This document shows positions 15,837 to 24,326 of a stretch of DNA of 34,635 nt, one piece after another; position 1 is the stretch's first letter, and every line of letters starts with the position of its first letter. Source of the DNA: JAICIG01 sp035532215. GTDB taxonomy: Bacteria; Planctomycetota; Planctomycetia; Pirellulales; JAICIG01. A program made the translations under genes and the position numbers. The DNA lies in assembly GCA_035532215.1 (NCBI GenBank), contig DATKRK010000446.1, positions 1 to 34,635 on the forward strand, read 5' to 3'. The notes beneath the pieces are model-generated. The model searched no databases. It saw only the letters and a program-made list of their open reading frames with translations, and was not told the DNA's origin.

Positions 15837-18059
15837 ATGCCCGAACTCAGTGAAATAAGCGATTCCGCAGGGGCGGCAAATCGACGGATCCTGATCGTCG
15901 ACGACAACGCGGACATTCACAGCGACTATCGCCGCGCTTTGACGTACGAGTTCGAGGAGGATCCGCTCGGCGAGTTGGAAGCCGCGCTGTTCGGTCAGCC
16001 GCGGCCCAAGCAACCTAGCGGTCCGCAATTCGACCTGTTGCACGCTCACCAGGGCGAAGAGGGCGTCGAAATCCTGCGTCGCGAAGCCGATCGCGGGCGG
16101 CCGTTTTCCCTGGCGTTCGTCGACATGCGCATGCCGCCCGGCTGGGACGGCCTGAAGACGATCCGCGAGGCCTGGCTGGTCGATCCGCGGCTGCAACTCG
16201 TGCTCTGCACGGCTTATTCCGACTACACTTGGGAACACATCCTGCAGGTCACCAATCCGGGCGATCGGCTGTTGATCCTGAAAAAGCCGTTCGATGCCGT
16301 GGAGATTCGGCAACTCGCGCTGGGCCTGACCACCAAGTGGAACCTGGCACGGGCCGCCGACCGTTCGCAAAAGGAATTGGAGGCGGCCATCGAACAGCGC
16401 ACGGCCGAGCTGCGAACGGCCAAGGAGGCCGCCGACCGCGCTTCGCGCACGAAAAGCGAGTTCCTGGCGAACGTCAGCCACGAGATTCGCACGCCGCTCA
16501 CGGCCATCATCGGCTTCACCAAGCTGCTCATCGACGGCTTCGATCGTCTGTCGGCCGATGAACGGCGGCATTATCTTGAGATCGTGCAAGGCAGCGCCGA
16601 ACACCAACTGGCGATCATCAACGACTTGCTCGATTTGGCGAAGGCCGAAGCGGGCCGGATGCAAATCCATCGCGCCGCTTGCTGCCCGCGGCAGATCGTG
16701 AATGAAACCATCAAAACGCTAGGTCGCCTGGCCGCCGAGAAGCAACTGTCGCTGGAGAGCATTTGGCTTGGGTCTGCCCCCGAAGCGGTCTACACCGATG
16801 CGTCGCGGTTGCGCCAGTTGTTGATTAACTTGGTCGGCAACGCCGTGAAGTTCACCGCCGCCGGAGGCGTGCAAGTCGTTGGGCAAATGGTCGAGCGAGA
16901 CGGCAGCGAGCGGCTCAAGCTCGACGTGATCGACACGGGGATCGGAATCGCCGCCGAGCAACAGCAGGCCATCTTCGAACCCTTCACCCAGGCCGACAGT
17001 TCCGTCATGCGACAGTATGGCGGCACCGGGTTGGGCCTGGCCATCAGTCGCAGCATCGCCCAGGCGCTGGGCGGAGAGCTGACGGTCAGCAGCCAGTTGG
17101 GCGCCGGCAGTACGTTCAGCGCGGTGATCGATGCGGAAAGGCCTGCCGGCGGCGTGGAGGGCCGGGCGCCTGCCGGCGTGGTGGGCCGGGCGCCCTCCGG
17201 CGTGGAGGGCCGGGCGCCCTCGCCCGGCAGGCGTTCGGGCGAGGGCGCCCGAGCCTCCGTCGATTCGGGCGAGGGCGCCCGAGCCTCCATCGATTCGGGC
17301 GAGGGCGCCCGAGCCTCCATCGGCCCTGCGGTCGAACGGCCGGATGCTTCGCTTGCCTCGCGGCGGATCCTGGTCGTGGAAGACAATCCCTTCAATCGCA
17401 AATTGCTCAAGCTCAGCCTCGAACGACTCGGCGCCGCAATCGAACTGGCCGAAAACGGGCAGGCCGGCGTGGAACAGGCGTTGGCCGGCGACTTCGATTT
17501 GATTCTGATGGATATGCAGATGCCCGTCATGGACGGCCGCACGGCCGTGCGGCGGCTGCGAGCAAAAGACTATCGGGGGCCGATCGTGGCCCTGACCGCG
17601 CACGCCCTGGACGAGGAGCGAGACAAATGCCTGGCCGCCGGCTGCACCGACTTCTTGACCAAGCCGATCGACTTGGACCATCTGGCGGCGGTTGTCGGCG
17701 GACTGCTCGCAACTCATGATCCCTTGCCGCGACGAGACTCCGCTGGCGACAGCCAGCCGAGCGTCTGGGAATCGGAAGAGGCCGCGGAATTCGCTCAAGT
17801 GGCGCGAGAGTATGCGGCTTCGCTCAGCGAGGTCGCACAACGGGCGCGGCAAGCGGCCGCCGAACAAGATTTGGCGCGCCTGGCCGAGATCGGCCACAGC
17901 CTGAAAGGCTCCGGCGGCACGTTCGGCTTTGCGGAACTGACTGAAATCGGCGCCCGGCTCGAAACGATCGGCATTCAGCAAGAAATCTCGCAACTCGCCG
18001 ATACGCTCGACCAACTGTCCGAACTGGTCGAGCGGCTGCCGCCAAACGCAGTCGAGTAA
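15837..18059 (+). CDS. Hybrid sensor histidine kinase (REC-HisKA-HATPase-REC-HPt)
   Basis: A 740-residue cytosolic signalling protein with no membrane segments. Order: N-terminal receiver (about 17-165) with acceptor D96 in FVDMRMPPGWDG and a 30-residue insert after helix 1; coiled-coil; HisKA with H215 in NVSHEIRTP; HATPase with N331/N335 (NLVGNAVKF), DTGIGI (366-371) and GTGLGLA (397-403); low-complexity linker (436-497); second receiver with D559 (LMDMQMP) and K609; HPt domain with H687 (GHSLKGSGGTFGF). All residues of a full phosphorelay are present. Input presumably comes through the first receiver or a partner protein, because no sensor domain is seen. No DNA-binding partner regulator is adjacent. 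The linker is made of repeated DNA (separate entry). Confidence 0.93.
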   Translation: MPELSEISDSAGAANRRILIVDDNADIHSDYRRALTYEFEEDPLGELEAALFGQPRPKQPSGPQFDLLHAHQGEEGVEILRREADRGRPFSLAFVDMRMPPGWDGLKTIREAWLVDPRLQLVLCTAYSDYTWEHILQVTNPGDRLLILKKPFDAVEIRQLALGLTTKWNLARAADRSQKELEAAIEQRTAELRTAKEAADRASRTKSEFLANVSHEIRTPLTAIIGFTKLLIDGFDRLSADERRHYLEIVQGSAEHQLAIINDLLDLAKAEAGRMQIHRAACCPRQIVNETIKTLGRLAAEKQLSLESIWLGSAPEAVYTDASRLRQLLINLVGNAVKFTAAGGVQVVGQMVERDGSERLKLDVIDTGIGIAAEQQQAIFEPFTQADSSVMRQYGGTGLGLAISRSIAQALGGELTVSSQLGAGSTFSAVIDAERPAGGVEGRAPAGVVGRAPSGVEGRAPSPGRRSGEGARASVDSGEGARASIDSGEGARASIGPAVERPDASLASRRILVVEDNPFNRKLLKLSLERLGAAIELAENGQAGVEQALAGDFDLILMDMQMPVMDGRTAVRRLRAKDYRGPIVALTAHALDEERDKCLAAGCTDFLTKPIDLDHLAAVVGGLLATHDPLPRRDSAGDSQPSVWESEEAAEFAQVAREYAASLSEVAQRARQAAAEQDLARLAEIGHSLKGSGGTFGFAELTEIGARLETIGIQQEISQLADTLDQLSELVERLPPNAVE
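17151..17323. repeat. In-frame repeat array in the kinase linker (3 direct + 3 inverted units)
   Basis: Three 24-bp units (17151-17174, 17175-17198, 17199-17222) are followed by an 11-bp bridge and three 30-bp units (17234-17263, 17264-17293, 17294-17323). The 30-bp units contain the reverse complement of the 24-bp core (GGAGGGCCGGGCGCCCTC). The protein reads GVEGRAPx three times, then SGEGARASxx three times. The same core stands alone between genes at 18997-19020. Confidence 0.85.
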
Positions 18060-18185
18060 TCGCCCGCGGTCGCCTCTAACCCGAGAGATTGGCGATCGGT
18101 CGAACTGCATCGCCGCACTCGTGGCGCGCCGCCGCGGGTGCTATCATGCTGCGGGGTTCGAATTTTGCCCAGGCGAGCGTAGGCG

Positions 18186-18989
18186 ATGACAACCAGTTCA
18201 TTGTTCGATCTGACGGGGCGCGTGGCGATGGTTTCAGGCGCGGCTTCGGGTATGGCGCGGGCCATGTCGCTGGCCTTGGCAGAGCACGGCGCCGACTTGA
18301 TGATTCTGGACCTGAACGCCGAGGGCTTGGAGCGCACGGCGGACGAGATTCGACGCCTGGGCCGCCGCGCAGTCGCGGCGAGTTGCAATGTGTCCGAACC
18401 GCAAGCGATTCTCGCCGCTTTCGACCAACTCGATCGCGAATTCGGCCGCATCGACTTTTTGGGCAACGTCGCCGGCGAGGGATTGTTGGCCCGGCCCGAA
18501 GACTTGTCGCTCGAGCAACTGCAAACCGTGCTGCAAAACCTGGTCGTCGGCCGCTTCGCGATGTGCCAGCAAGCCGGTCGCAGGATGGTCAAGGCCGGCC
18601 GCGGCAGCATCGTCAATATCGGCTCGTTGGCCAGTCTCACGGCGCTGGGCCGAGGGCACGTCGCCTACAGCATGGCGATGGGCGCCGTGGCGCAGATGAC
18701 CCGCGAGTTGAGCACCGAATGGGCCTCGTCGGGCGTGCGGGTGAACGCCATCTTGCCGGCACAGGTGACGAATGCCAGTCTCGAAAAGCGGCTGGCGGCC
18801 GATCCGAGCCTGGAGGCGATCTGGCTCCGCGGCATTCCCGCCGGCCGCTTCGGACGCCCCGACGATATCCAAGGTTTGGCCGTTTTGCTCGCTTCCGACG
18901 CTTCGAGCTGGATCACGGGCGCCTTGATTCCCATGGACGGCGGCAACATGGCGCTCAACGGCGGCGGCAGCGTGCGGAAGCCGGGGTAG
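18186..18989 (+). CDS. SDR-family oxidoreductase lacking the catalytic lysine
   Basis: A 267-residue Rossmann protein of the short-chain dehydrogenase/reductase family. The nucleotide-binding turn is SGAASGMA (G18, G22, with Ala at the third glycine position), followed by NVSE, GNVAG (in place of NNAG), IVNIGSLAS (catalytic Ser region) and HVAYSMAMGAV, then the C-terminal ITGALIPMDGG typical of the family. The active site should read YxxxK, but here Y161 is followed by M165 (codon ATG 18678-18680), one base from AAG Lys. If the base is right, reductase activity should be strongly reduced. The gene starts the co-directional run with the 2-oxoacid dehydrogenase genes, 130 bp upstream of E1. Confidence 0.85.
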   Translation: MTTSSLFDLTGRVAMVSGAASGMARAMSLALAEHGADLMILDLNAEGLERTADEIRRLGRRAVAASCNVSEPQAILAAFDQLDREFGRIDFLGNVAGEGLLARPEDLSLEQLQTVLQNLVVGRFAMCQQAGRRMVKAGRGSIVNIGSLASLTALGRGHVAYSMAMGAVAQMTRELSTEWASSGVRVNAILPAQVTNASLEKRLAADPSLEAIWLRGIPAGRFGRPDDIQGLAVLLASDASSWITGALIPMDGGNMALNGGGSVRKPG

Positions 18990-18996
18990 ACTTTCT

Positions 18997-19020
18997 GGAG
19001 GGCCGGGCGCCCTCGCCCGA
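18997..19020. repeat. Intergenic copy of the GGAGGGCCGGGCGCC repeat
   Basis: These 24 bp match the kinase-linker unit at 17203-17226 in 23 of 24 positions. The core is self-complementary (GGGCGCCC), so it can form a short hairpin. It lies just after the SDR stop codon. Confidence 0.75.
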
Positions 19021-19119
19021 CCGACTGCAAAGCGACAGTGGAATCGCCGCCCCGCGGAGTCTACGATAGGGGGCGGCCAAGGCGGCCAGAGGGCGAAGCA
19101 CATCTTGAGCGGAGCAACA

Positions 19120-21153
19120 GTGGCCTCAAGCACGAAACTCATCCAAGAAGACGGCGCCTGCCAGGCGATCGACGATTCGCACTTACTCGCGCTGTATCGC
19201 ACCATGCAGCTTATCCGGCAGTGCGAAGAGCAATTGGCGCGGTTGCACCAGCGCGGGCTGGTCCTCGGCGCCTGTCATACCTACGTCGGCGAAGAAGCAA
19301 TCGCCTCGGGAGTATGCGCCCATCTGACGCCCGACGACGCCGTGTTCAGCACCCACCGCGGCCACGGCCACGCGCTGGCCAAGGGGCTGCACCCGCGCGA
19401 GTTGATCGCCGAATTGTTCGGCCGGGCGAGCGGCTGCTCGCGCGGTCGCGGCGGCAGCATGCACCTGTTCGCGCCCGAAATTGGCCTGATGGGCACCAGC
19501 GGCATCGTCGGAGCGTGCATTTTGCAGGCGGCCGGCGCCGGCTACAGCCATAAGCTTTTGGGCCGCGATCGAGTGGCCGCGGCCTTCTTCGGCGATGGCG
19601 CGGTGAACAACGGGGCCTTCCACGAAGGGCTGAATCTGGCCAGCATCTGGAAGCTGCCGGTGTTGTTCATTTGCGAGAACAACCAGTTCGCCACCGAAGT
19701 GCCGTTTCAATACTCCAGCGGCATTCCCGACGTCGGCCGGCGAGCCGCGAATTACGGCATGCCCGGCTTCGAGGTCGACGGCAACGACGTGCTGGCCGTC
19801 TACGAGGTCGCCCGCGAGGCGGTTGAACGAGCCCGCTCGGGAGGCGGTCCGACGTTGATTGAGTGCAAGACCTATCGCACCCGGCCGCACGCCGAAGGGA
19901 TGGGCGACTTCGGCTACCGCACGCGCGAAGACGTCGACGCCTGGAAGACTCGCTGCCCGATCAAGCGGCTGCGCGATCGCTGCGCCGCCGGCCAGCAGCC
20001 CGAACGCCGCGCCTTGCTCAACGAGTTCGACGTGATCGACGCCGAGATTGCGGCGCTCGTGGCCGAATCGTCCAAAGCCGCCGAAGCCGCTGCCTGGCCC
20101 GACGGCGCTTCGGCCCTAATCCACGTTTATTGCGAGCGACCGGCGCCGCCTGTGCCGCCGCCGCCTCCGCCCGGCGATCGGCAGACGAACTTTACCGCCG
20201 CCACGCACGAAGCCTTGAAGTACGAAATGCAGCACAATCCGGCGATCTTCGTGCTCGGCGAAGGTATCGGCAAGCGCGGCGGAAACTTTCGCACGACCGA
20301 GGGACTGTACGACCTGTTCGGCCCCGAGCGGTTGTGCGACGCGCCGATCAGCGAACGCGGCTTTGTCGGCTTAAGCTGCGGCGCCGCGATGACCGGCGCC
20401 CGGCCGATCGTCGATTTCATGTTCATCGACTTCATCAACGACGCCTACGGCGAACTGGTCAATCAGATCGCCAAGATGCAGTACATGAGCAGCGGGCGGT
20501 TGACGATGCCGCTCTTGCTGCGCGGCTGCATCGGCATCGGCCACTCGGCCGCCACGCACCATTCGAGCAGCTTCTATTCGATCTACAGCCACATTCCCGG
20601 CCTGCGCGTCGTCGTGCCTTCGACGCCCTACGACGCCAAGGGCTTGTTCCACCGTGCGCTTCGTTGTCAGGATCCTGTGCTGTTTCTCGAACATCGCGAA
20701 CTGATGGCCCTCAAAGGCCCGGCGCCCGAGGCGCCTTACGAGATCGAGTTCGGCCGGGCTGCCGTGGTGAGCGAAGGAACCGACGTGACCGTGGTTGCGA
20801 TCGCCTTGATGGTGCATCGCACGCTGGCCGTCGCCGAGCGGCTGGCGGCCCAGGGTTTGTCGGTGGAGATCGTCGATCCGCGCACCGTCTCGCCGCTCGA
20901 TACCGAAACCATTCTCCGCTCGGTCGCCAAGACCGGCCGCTTGCTCGTCGTCGACGAAGAATATGGGCCGTGCAGCGTGGCCGCCGAGATTGTCGCGCAG
21001 GTGGCCGACCGCGGCTTCGACGAACTCGACGCCCCGATCAAGCGGCTGAACGGCGCCTTCACGCCGACGCCGTACAGCCCGCCGCTGGAGCAGGCGGTCG
21101 TGCCGGGCGAGCGCGAAATCGAGCGGGCGATCGTGGAATTGCTTGCCGAGTAA
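19120..21153 (+). CDS. Fused E1 alpha/beta subunit of a 2-oxoacid (pyruvate/acetoin-type) dehydrogenase
   Basis: A 677-residue thiamin diphosphate enzyme joining both E1 chains. The alpha half has GGSMHLF, GTSGIVGACI, and the ThDP/Mg motif GDGAVNNGAFHEGLNLASIWKLPVLFICENN (about 158 on). A Pro-rich hinge (residues 341-352) leads to the beta half: ALKYEMQHNPAIFVLGEGIG, ISERGFVGLSCGAAMTGARPIVDFMF, and LSVEIVDPRTVSPLD. E1 decarboxylates a 2-oxoacid (or cleaves acetoin) and passes the acyl group to the lipoyl arm of E2. The GTG at 19120 is chosen for GGAG five bases upstream; TTG 19105 is an alternative. E2 follows after 18 bp, so they are co-transcribed. No E3 is nearby; a housekeeping lipoamide dehydrogenase probably serves. 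Confidence 0.92.
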   Translation: MASSTKLIQEDGACQAIDDSHLLALYRTMQLIRQCEEQLARLHQRGLVLGACHTYVGEEAIASGVCAHLTPDDAVFSTHRGHGHALAKGLHPRELIAELFGRASGCSRGRGGSMHLFAPEIGLMGTSGIVGACILQAAGAGYSHKLLGRDRVAAAFFGDGAVNNGAFHEGLNLASIWKLPVLFICENNQFATEVPFQYSSGIPDVGRRAANYGMPGFEVDGNDVLAVYEVAREAVERARSGGGPTLIECKTYRTRPHAEGMGDFGYRTREDVDAWKTRCPIKRLRDRCAAGQQPERRALLNEFDVIDAEIAALVAESSKAAEAAAWPDGASALIHVYCERPAPPVPPPPPPGDRQTNFTAATHEALKYEMQHNPAIFVLGEGIGKRGGNFRTTEGLYDLFGPERLCDAPISERGFVGLSCGAAMTGARPIVDFMFIDFINDAYGELVNQIAKMQYMSSGRLTMPLLLRGCIGIGHSAATHHSSSFYSIYSHIPGLRVVVPSTPYDAKGLFHRALRCQDPVLFLEHRELMALKGPAPEAPYEIEFGRAAVVSEGTDVTVVAIALMVHRTLAVAERLAAQGLSVEIVDPRTVSPLDTETILRSVAKTGRLLVVDEEYGPCSVAAEIVAQVADRGFDELDAPIKRLNGAFTPTPYSPPLEQAVVPGEREIERAIVELLAE

Positions 21154-21171
21154 GCGGCGAAAGGCGGACCG

Positions 21172-22500
21172 ATGGCGATTGAAATCACCGTGCCCCGGCT
21201 CGGCTGGTCGATGGACGAAGGGCGATTTTCCGAGTGGCTCAAGCGCGAAGGCGAGTGGGTCGACAAGGGCCAAATGCTGTTCGTGCTCGAAGGCGACAAG
21301 GCGGCCCAGGAAATCGAATCGTTCGACGAAGGGACGCTCTCTCTATCGCCGGCGAGCCCGCAACCGGGCGACGTGGTGAAGGTCGGCCAGGTCATTGGGC
21401 GCTTGCTCGCCAAAGGAGAAGCGCCGCCGGCGGCCGAGGCGGCGCCAAAAGCGATTTCGTCGCACGCCGGTCCCGCCGTGCGGCGGCTGGCTCGCGATCG
21501 CGGAGTCGATTTGGCGCGGCTCAGCGGCTCGGGGCCGGGCGGAAGAATTCTGGCCGAGGACGTCGAGGCGGCTTGTGCGCCGGCGGCGCCGCTCGCTGCG
21601 GCGGTTGGTTCGGCCAACAACGGCGGCGCGTCGAACGTCGAGCGTTCGGCGAAGTCGACGGTCGCCAGTCCGCGTGCGCGCCGCACAGCGAAGCAACTCG
21701 GCGTCGATTGGACCGTCTTGAGCGGCACAGGCCGCAACGGGCGAATTCGCGAGCGCGACGTGCAGGCGGCGGCATCTGCTGGCGCTCAAGCTCAAGCGAG
21801 TGGCGCCGCAGAACGCTCGACGGCCTTGTCTCCTTTGCGGCGAACGATCGCCGAGCGGATGACGGCCAGCCTCCGCTCGACGGCTCCGGTCACGTTGACG
21901 ACCAAACTCGACGCCGCCAACCTGCTCAACCTCCGGCGACAATTCAAAGCCGCTTCACAATCGGCCGATCTGCCCGTGCCCAGCCTCACCGATCTGATCG
22001 TCAAGCTGGCGGCGGCCGCGCTGGCCCGCCATCCAAGCTTGAATTCCCGCTGGGAAGAGGATCGCATCGTCGAGCCGGCCGGCATCCATATCGGCGTCGC
22101 CGTCGATACCGAGGCCGGTTTGCTCGTGCCGGTGATTCGCGACGTGCAAGACTTGGGCGTGAAGCAAATCGCCGAGCGGTCGAAAGATTTGATTGCACGA
22201 GCCCGAACGAGAAAACTTGCCGTCGACGAGCTGCGCGGCGGCACGTTCACCATTTCGAATCTCGGCGCCTTCGGGATCGACGCCTTCACGCCGATCATCA
22301 ACTTGCCGGAAACGGCCGTGCTGGGCGTGGGCGCCATTCGCCGCGAGGCGGTGGTTTCTGCCGACGACAAAATCGCGCCGGGCGACGTGCTGACGCTGAG
22401 CCTGACGTTCGACCACCGCGTCGTCGACGGCGCCCCGGCCGCGAGGTTCTTGCAGACGCTGGTCGCAACGATCGAAAACCCCGCGGCGTGGCTGATATAG
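21172..22500 (+). CDS. 2-oxoacid dehydrogenase E2 (dihydrolipoamide acyltransferase) with two subunit-binding domains
   Basis: A 442-residue protein. An N-terminal lipoyl domain carries the lipoylated K43 in EGDKAAQE. Two peripheral subunit-binding domains follow: about 99-135 (AVRRLARDRGVDLARLSGSGPGGRI) and 165-200 (SPRARRTAKQLGVDWTVLSGTGRNGRI), joined by Ala-rich linkers. The C-terminal catalytic domain has LSPLRRTIAERM, GTFTISNLGAFGID and the active-site DHRVVDG (H415, D419). It receives the acyl group from E1 and transfers it to CoA. Most E2 proteins have only one subunit-binding domain. Start ATG 21172 is 18 bp after the E1 stop with a purine-rich GGCGAAAGGCGGA leader. No alternative product is likely. 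Confidence 0.93.
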   Translation: MAIEITVPRLGWSMDEGRFSEWLKREGEWVDKGQMLFVLEGDKAAQEIESFDEGTLSLSPASPQPGDVVKVGQVIGRLLAKGEAPPAAEAAPKAISSHAGPAVRRLARDRGVDLARLSGSGPGGRILAEDVEAACAPAAPLAAAVGSANNGGASNVERSAKSTVASPRARRTAKQLGVDWTVLSGTGRNGRIRERDVQAAASAGAQAQASGAAERSTALSPLRRTIAERMTASLRSTAPVTLTTKLDAANLLNLRRQFKAASQSADLPVPSLTDLIVKLAAAALARHPSLNSRWEEDRIVEPAGIHIGVAVDTEAGLLVPVIRDVQDLGVKQIAERSKDLIARARTRKLAVDELRGGTFTISNLGAFGIDAFTPIINLPETAVLGVGAIRREAVVSADDKIAPGDVLTLSLTFDHRVVDGAPAARFLQTLVATIENPAAWLI

Positions 22501-22571
22501 AATTGTGTTTTCAAGAGAAGGTTGCGACGGCTCGTTCGTAGAATTACCCGCGATTTTGCTGGGAAATCGAA

Positions 22572-24296
22572 ATGGTCGACTCTTCAAGCGACGGTATTTG
22601 CCGGCTCTTCGCCGTCGCTGTGTTGATCTTCCTTGCCTCGCTGAGCATCCCAAGCGGCGCGATCAACGCCCAAACGCCGAGTGAAACCGAAGTCATCGAC
22701 CTGTCATTGTTGATCGCCCCGGAATACCCCTGCAATTGGGCCGGCGGCTGGCCGCCGTTTCAGATCTACCACTACCTGCGAATCGGCAAGCTCAGCGCGT
22801 ACAACGACGACGCGCTGTTCATCGACGGCAACACGGGCACGCAATTCGACGTACCGGCGCACTCGATTCCCCTGCCCGAGACAAACCTGCCCAACGCCGG
22901 CCCCGCGGGCCGCATCTTTACCGACAATGCGCCGGCCTGGCAGTTCGGCGGCGAAGCGTGCGTGATCGACTGCCGCGACCTGATCGATTCGAAGACCGAC
23001 GGCCGCAGCGAATTGATTACCAAAGACCGCGTGATCGCCTGGGAAGAACAGCACCGCACGCTCAAGCCGGGCGACGTGGTGCTGTTCCGTAGCGGCTACA
23101 GCGACAAGTACTATCAGCCGCTGCCGGCCGGCCGCCGCTTTCTCGCGGATCCGCTCGAGGCCAAGACGCCGGCCTGGCCCAACCCCGATCCCGAGTGTAT
23201 GGAGTACCTGGCCAGCCGCAAAGTGATGACGCTCGGCACGGACAGCCCCACGATGGGCCCGATCCCCAACCTGGCCGAACCAACGCACCTGGCCGGCTTG
23301 AAGTACGGCATGGTTTGGACGGAGAGCGCCACCGGGCTCGGCAAGCTGCCAACGACCGGCGCCTTTTATTGCATGCTCGCACTGAAGCACGTCGGCGGGC
23401 TGTATAGCGAAGGCCGGGCGCTGGCGATCGTCGGCGAACCGCTGGCCGGGCAGTTGATCGAATCGGCTCGCCGCCATCGCGTCGCCGATCTTTCCGTGTC
23501 GCTCTCGACCGAACTGCCCGTAAGCTGGCCGGGCGCCGGCGTCGGCAATCATCGGCAAGCGTATTTGAAGGCCCCGCTCTACTTCGCCCCGAACCTGGGC
23601 GTCTATCATACGACGCACGTGATTGACGCTCACGCCGGAACGCACCTCGTGCCGCCGAGCTACGCCCTGCCGCCGAAGGACTTCGACAACGGCGCTTATG
23701 CCCCCGAAGTGCAAGGTTGGTTGAAGGAATACGAAGCTCGCTATGGCCGCCGTGGAACGAGCGACGCGACCGCAGAGCAAGTTCCGTTATCACAAACCTG
23801 CGGCTGGGCGCGGGTGATCGACGTCGCCCATCGCATTGGAACGACCAAGCAAAACGAGTGGCCCACGTCACCCGAGATTCGCGCGGAAGACATCCAGCGT
23901 TACGAAGCCGAGCACGGCCCGCTCAAGCCGGGCGAGATCGTGATCTTCGAAAGCGGCTATACCGACGCTTACTTCAAGCCCTTGCCCGAGGGGCAGACCC
24001 TCTTGGCCGATCCGCTCAACGGCAAACGCGAAGGCTGGCCGGCGCCCGGTCCCGAGGCGATCGCCTACCTGGCTGAAAAAGGCATTCGCTGCGTGGCGAC
24101 CGACGGACCGACGCTCGGCGGCGCCGAACCGAAGCGGGCCTTGATGACCTACTGGGCGCTGGGCAGCCGAGGGTTGGTCGGCGTCGAGTTTTTGATTTCG
24201 CTCGATAAAGTTCCGGAGCGGGCTTATTTCATCTTCGCGCCGTTGAAAATCCGCGGCTGTCACGGCGGGCCGGGCCGGGCGATTGCGCTGTATTGA
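22572..24296 (+). CDS. Secreted protein with two tandem cyclase/KynB-like domains, both with altered metal motifs
   Basis: A 574-residue protein with an N-terminal signal peptide (hydrophobic LFAVAVLIFLASL, cleavage near INA-QT) and two homologous halves, each about 260 residues, sharing LKPG(D/E)(V/I)V(L/I)F(R/E)SGY(S/T)D and (A/G)DPL...P.P.P(E)...YLA segments. The family (cyclase PF04199: kynurenine formamidase, isatin hydrolase) uses a metal motif HxGTHxDxPxH. Half 1 reads N87-TGT-Q91-F-D93-VPA-H97, keeping only the later D and H. Half 2 reads H354-AGT-H358-L-V360-PPS-Y364, keeping only the first two H. It is the last gene of the E1/E2 run, 71 bp after E2, but its product should be exported. 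Hydrolysis of a cyclic or amide substrate is possible; activity cannot be assumed. Confidence 0.8.
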   Translation: MVDSSSDGICRLFAVAVLIFLASLSIPSGAINAQTPSETEVIDLSLLIAPEYPCNWAGGWPPFQIYHYLRIGKLSAYNDDALFIDGNTGTQFDVPAHSIPLPETNLPNAGPAGRIFTDNAPAWQFGGEACVIDCRDLIDSKTDGRSELITKDRVIAWEEQHRTLKPGDVVLFRSGYSDKYYQPLPAGRRFLADPLEAKTPAWPNPDPECMEYLASRKVMTLGTDSPTMGPIPNLAEPTHLAGLKYGMVWTESATGLGKLPTTGAFYCMLALKHVGGLYSEGRALAIVGEPLAGQLIESARRHRVADLSVSLSTELPVSWPGAGVGNHRQAYLKAPLYFAPNLGVYHTTHVIDAHAGTHLVPPSYALPPKDFDNGAYAPEVQGWLKEYEARYGRRGTSDATAEQVPLSQTCGWARVIDVAHRIGTTKQNEWPTSPEIRAEDIQRYEAEHGPLKPGEIVIFESGYTDAYFKPLPEGQTLLADPLNGKREGWPAPGPEAIAYLAEKGIRCVATDGPTLGGAEPKRALMTYWALGSRGLVGVEFLISLDKVPERAYFIFAPLKIRGCHGGPGRAIALY

Positions 24297-24326
24297 AGTT
24301 GCTCGGCCGGTCTGCAACTCGGGCAT

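Noticed and set aside
17151..17323. Possible CRISPR array
   Set aside because: Repeat units are adjacent with no unique spacers, lie in frame in a kinase gene, and include inverted copies.
16719..18110. 463-codon frame antisense to the hybrid kinase
   Set aside because: The plus strand has a full set of kinase, receiver and HPt motifs; the antisense product has none.
19863..21182. 439-codon plus-strand frame overlapping E1
   Set aside because: Arg/Ala-rich shifted reading of the E1 gene, without motifs.
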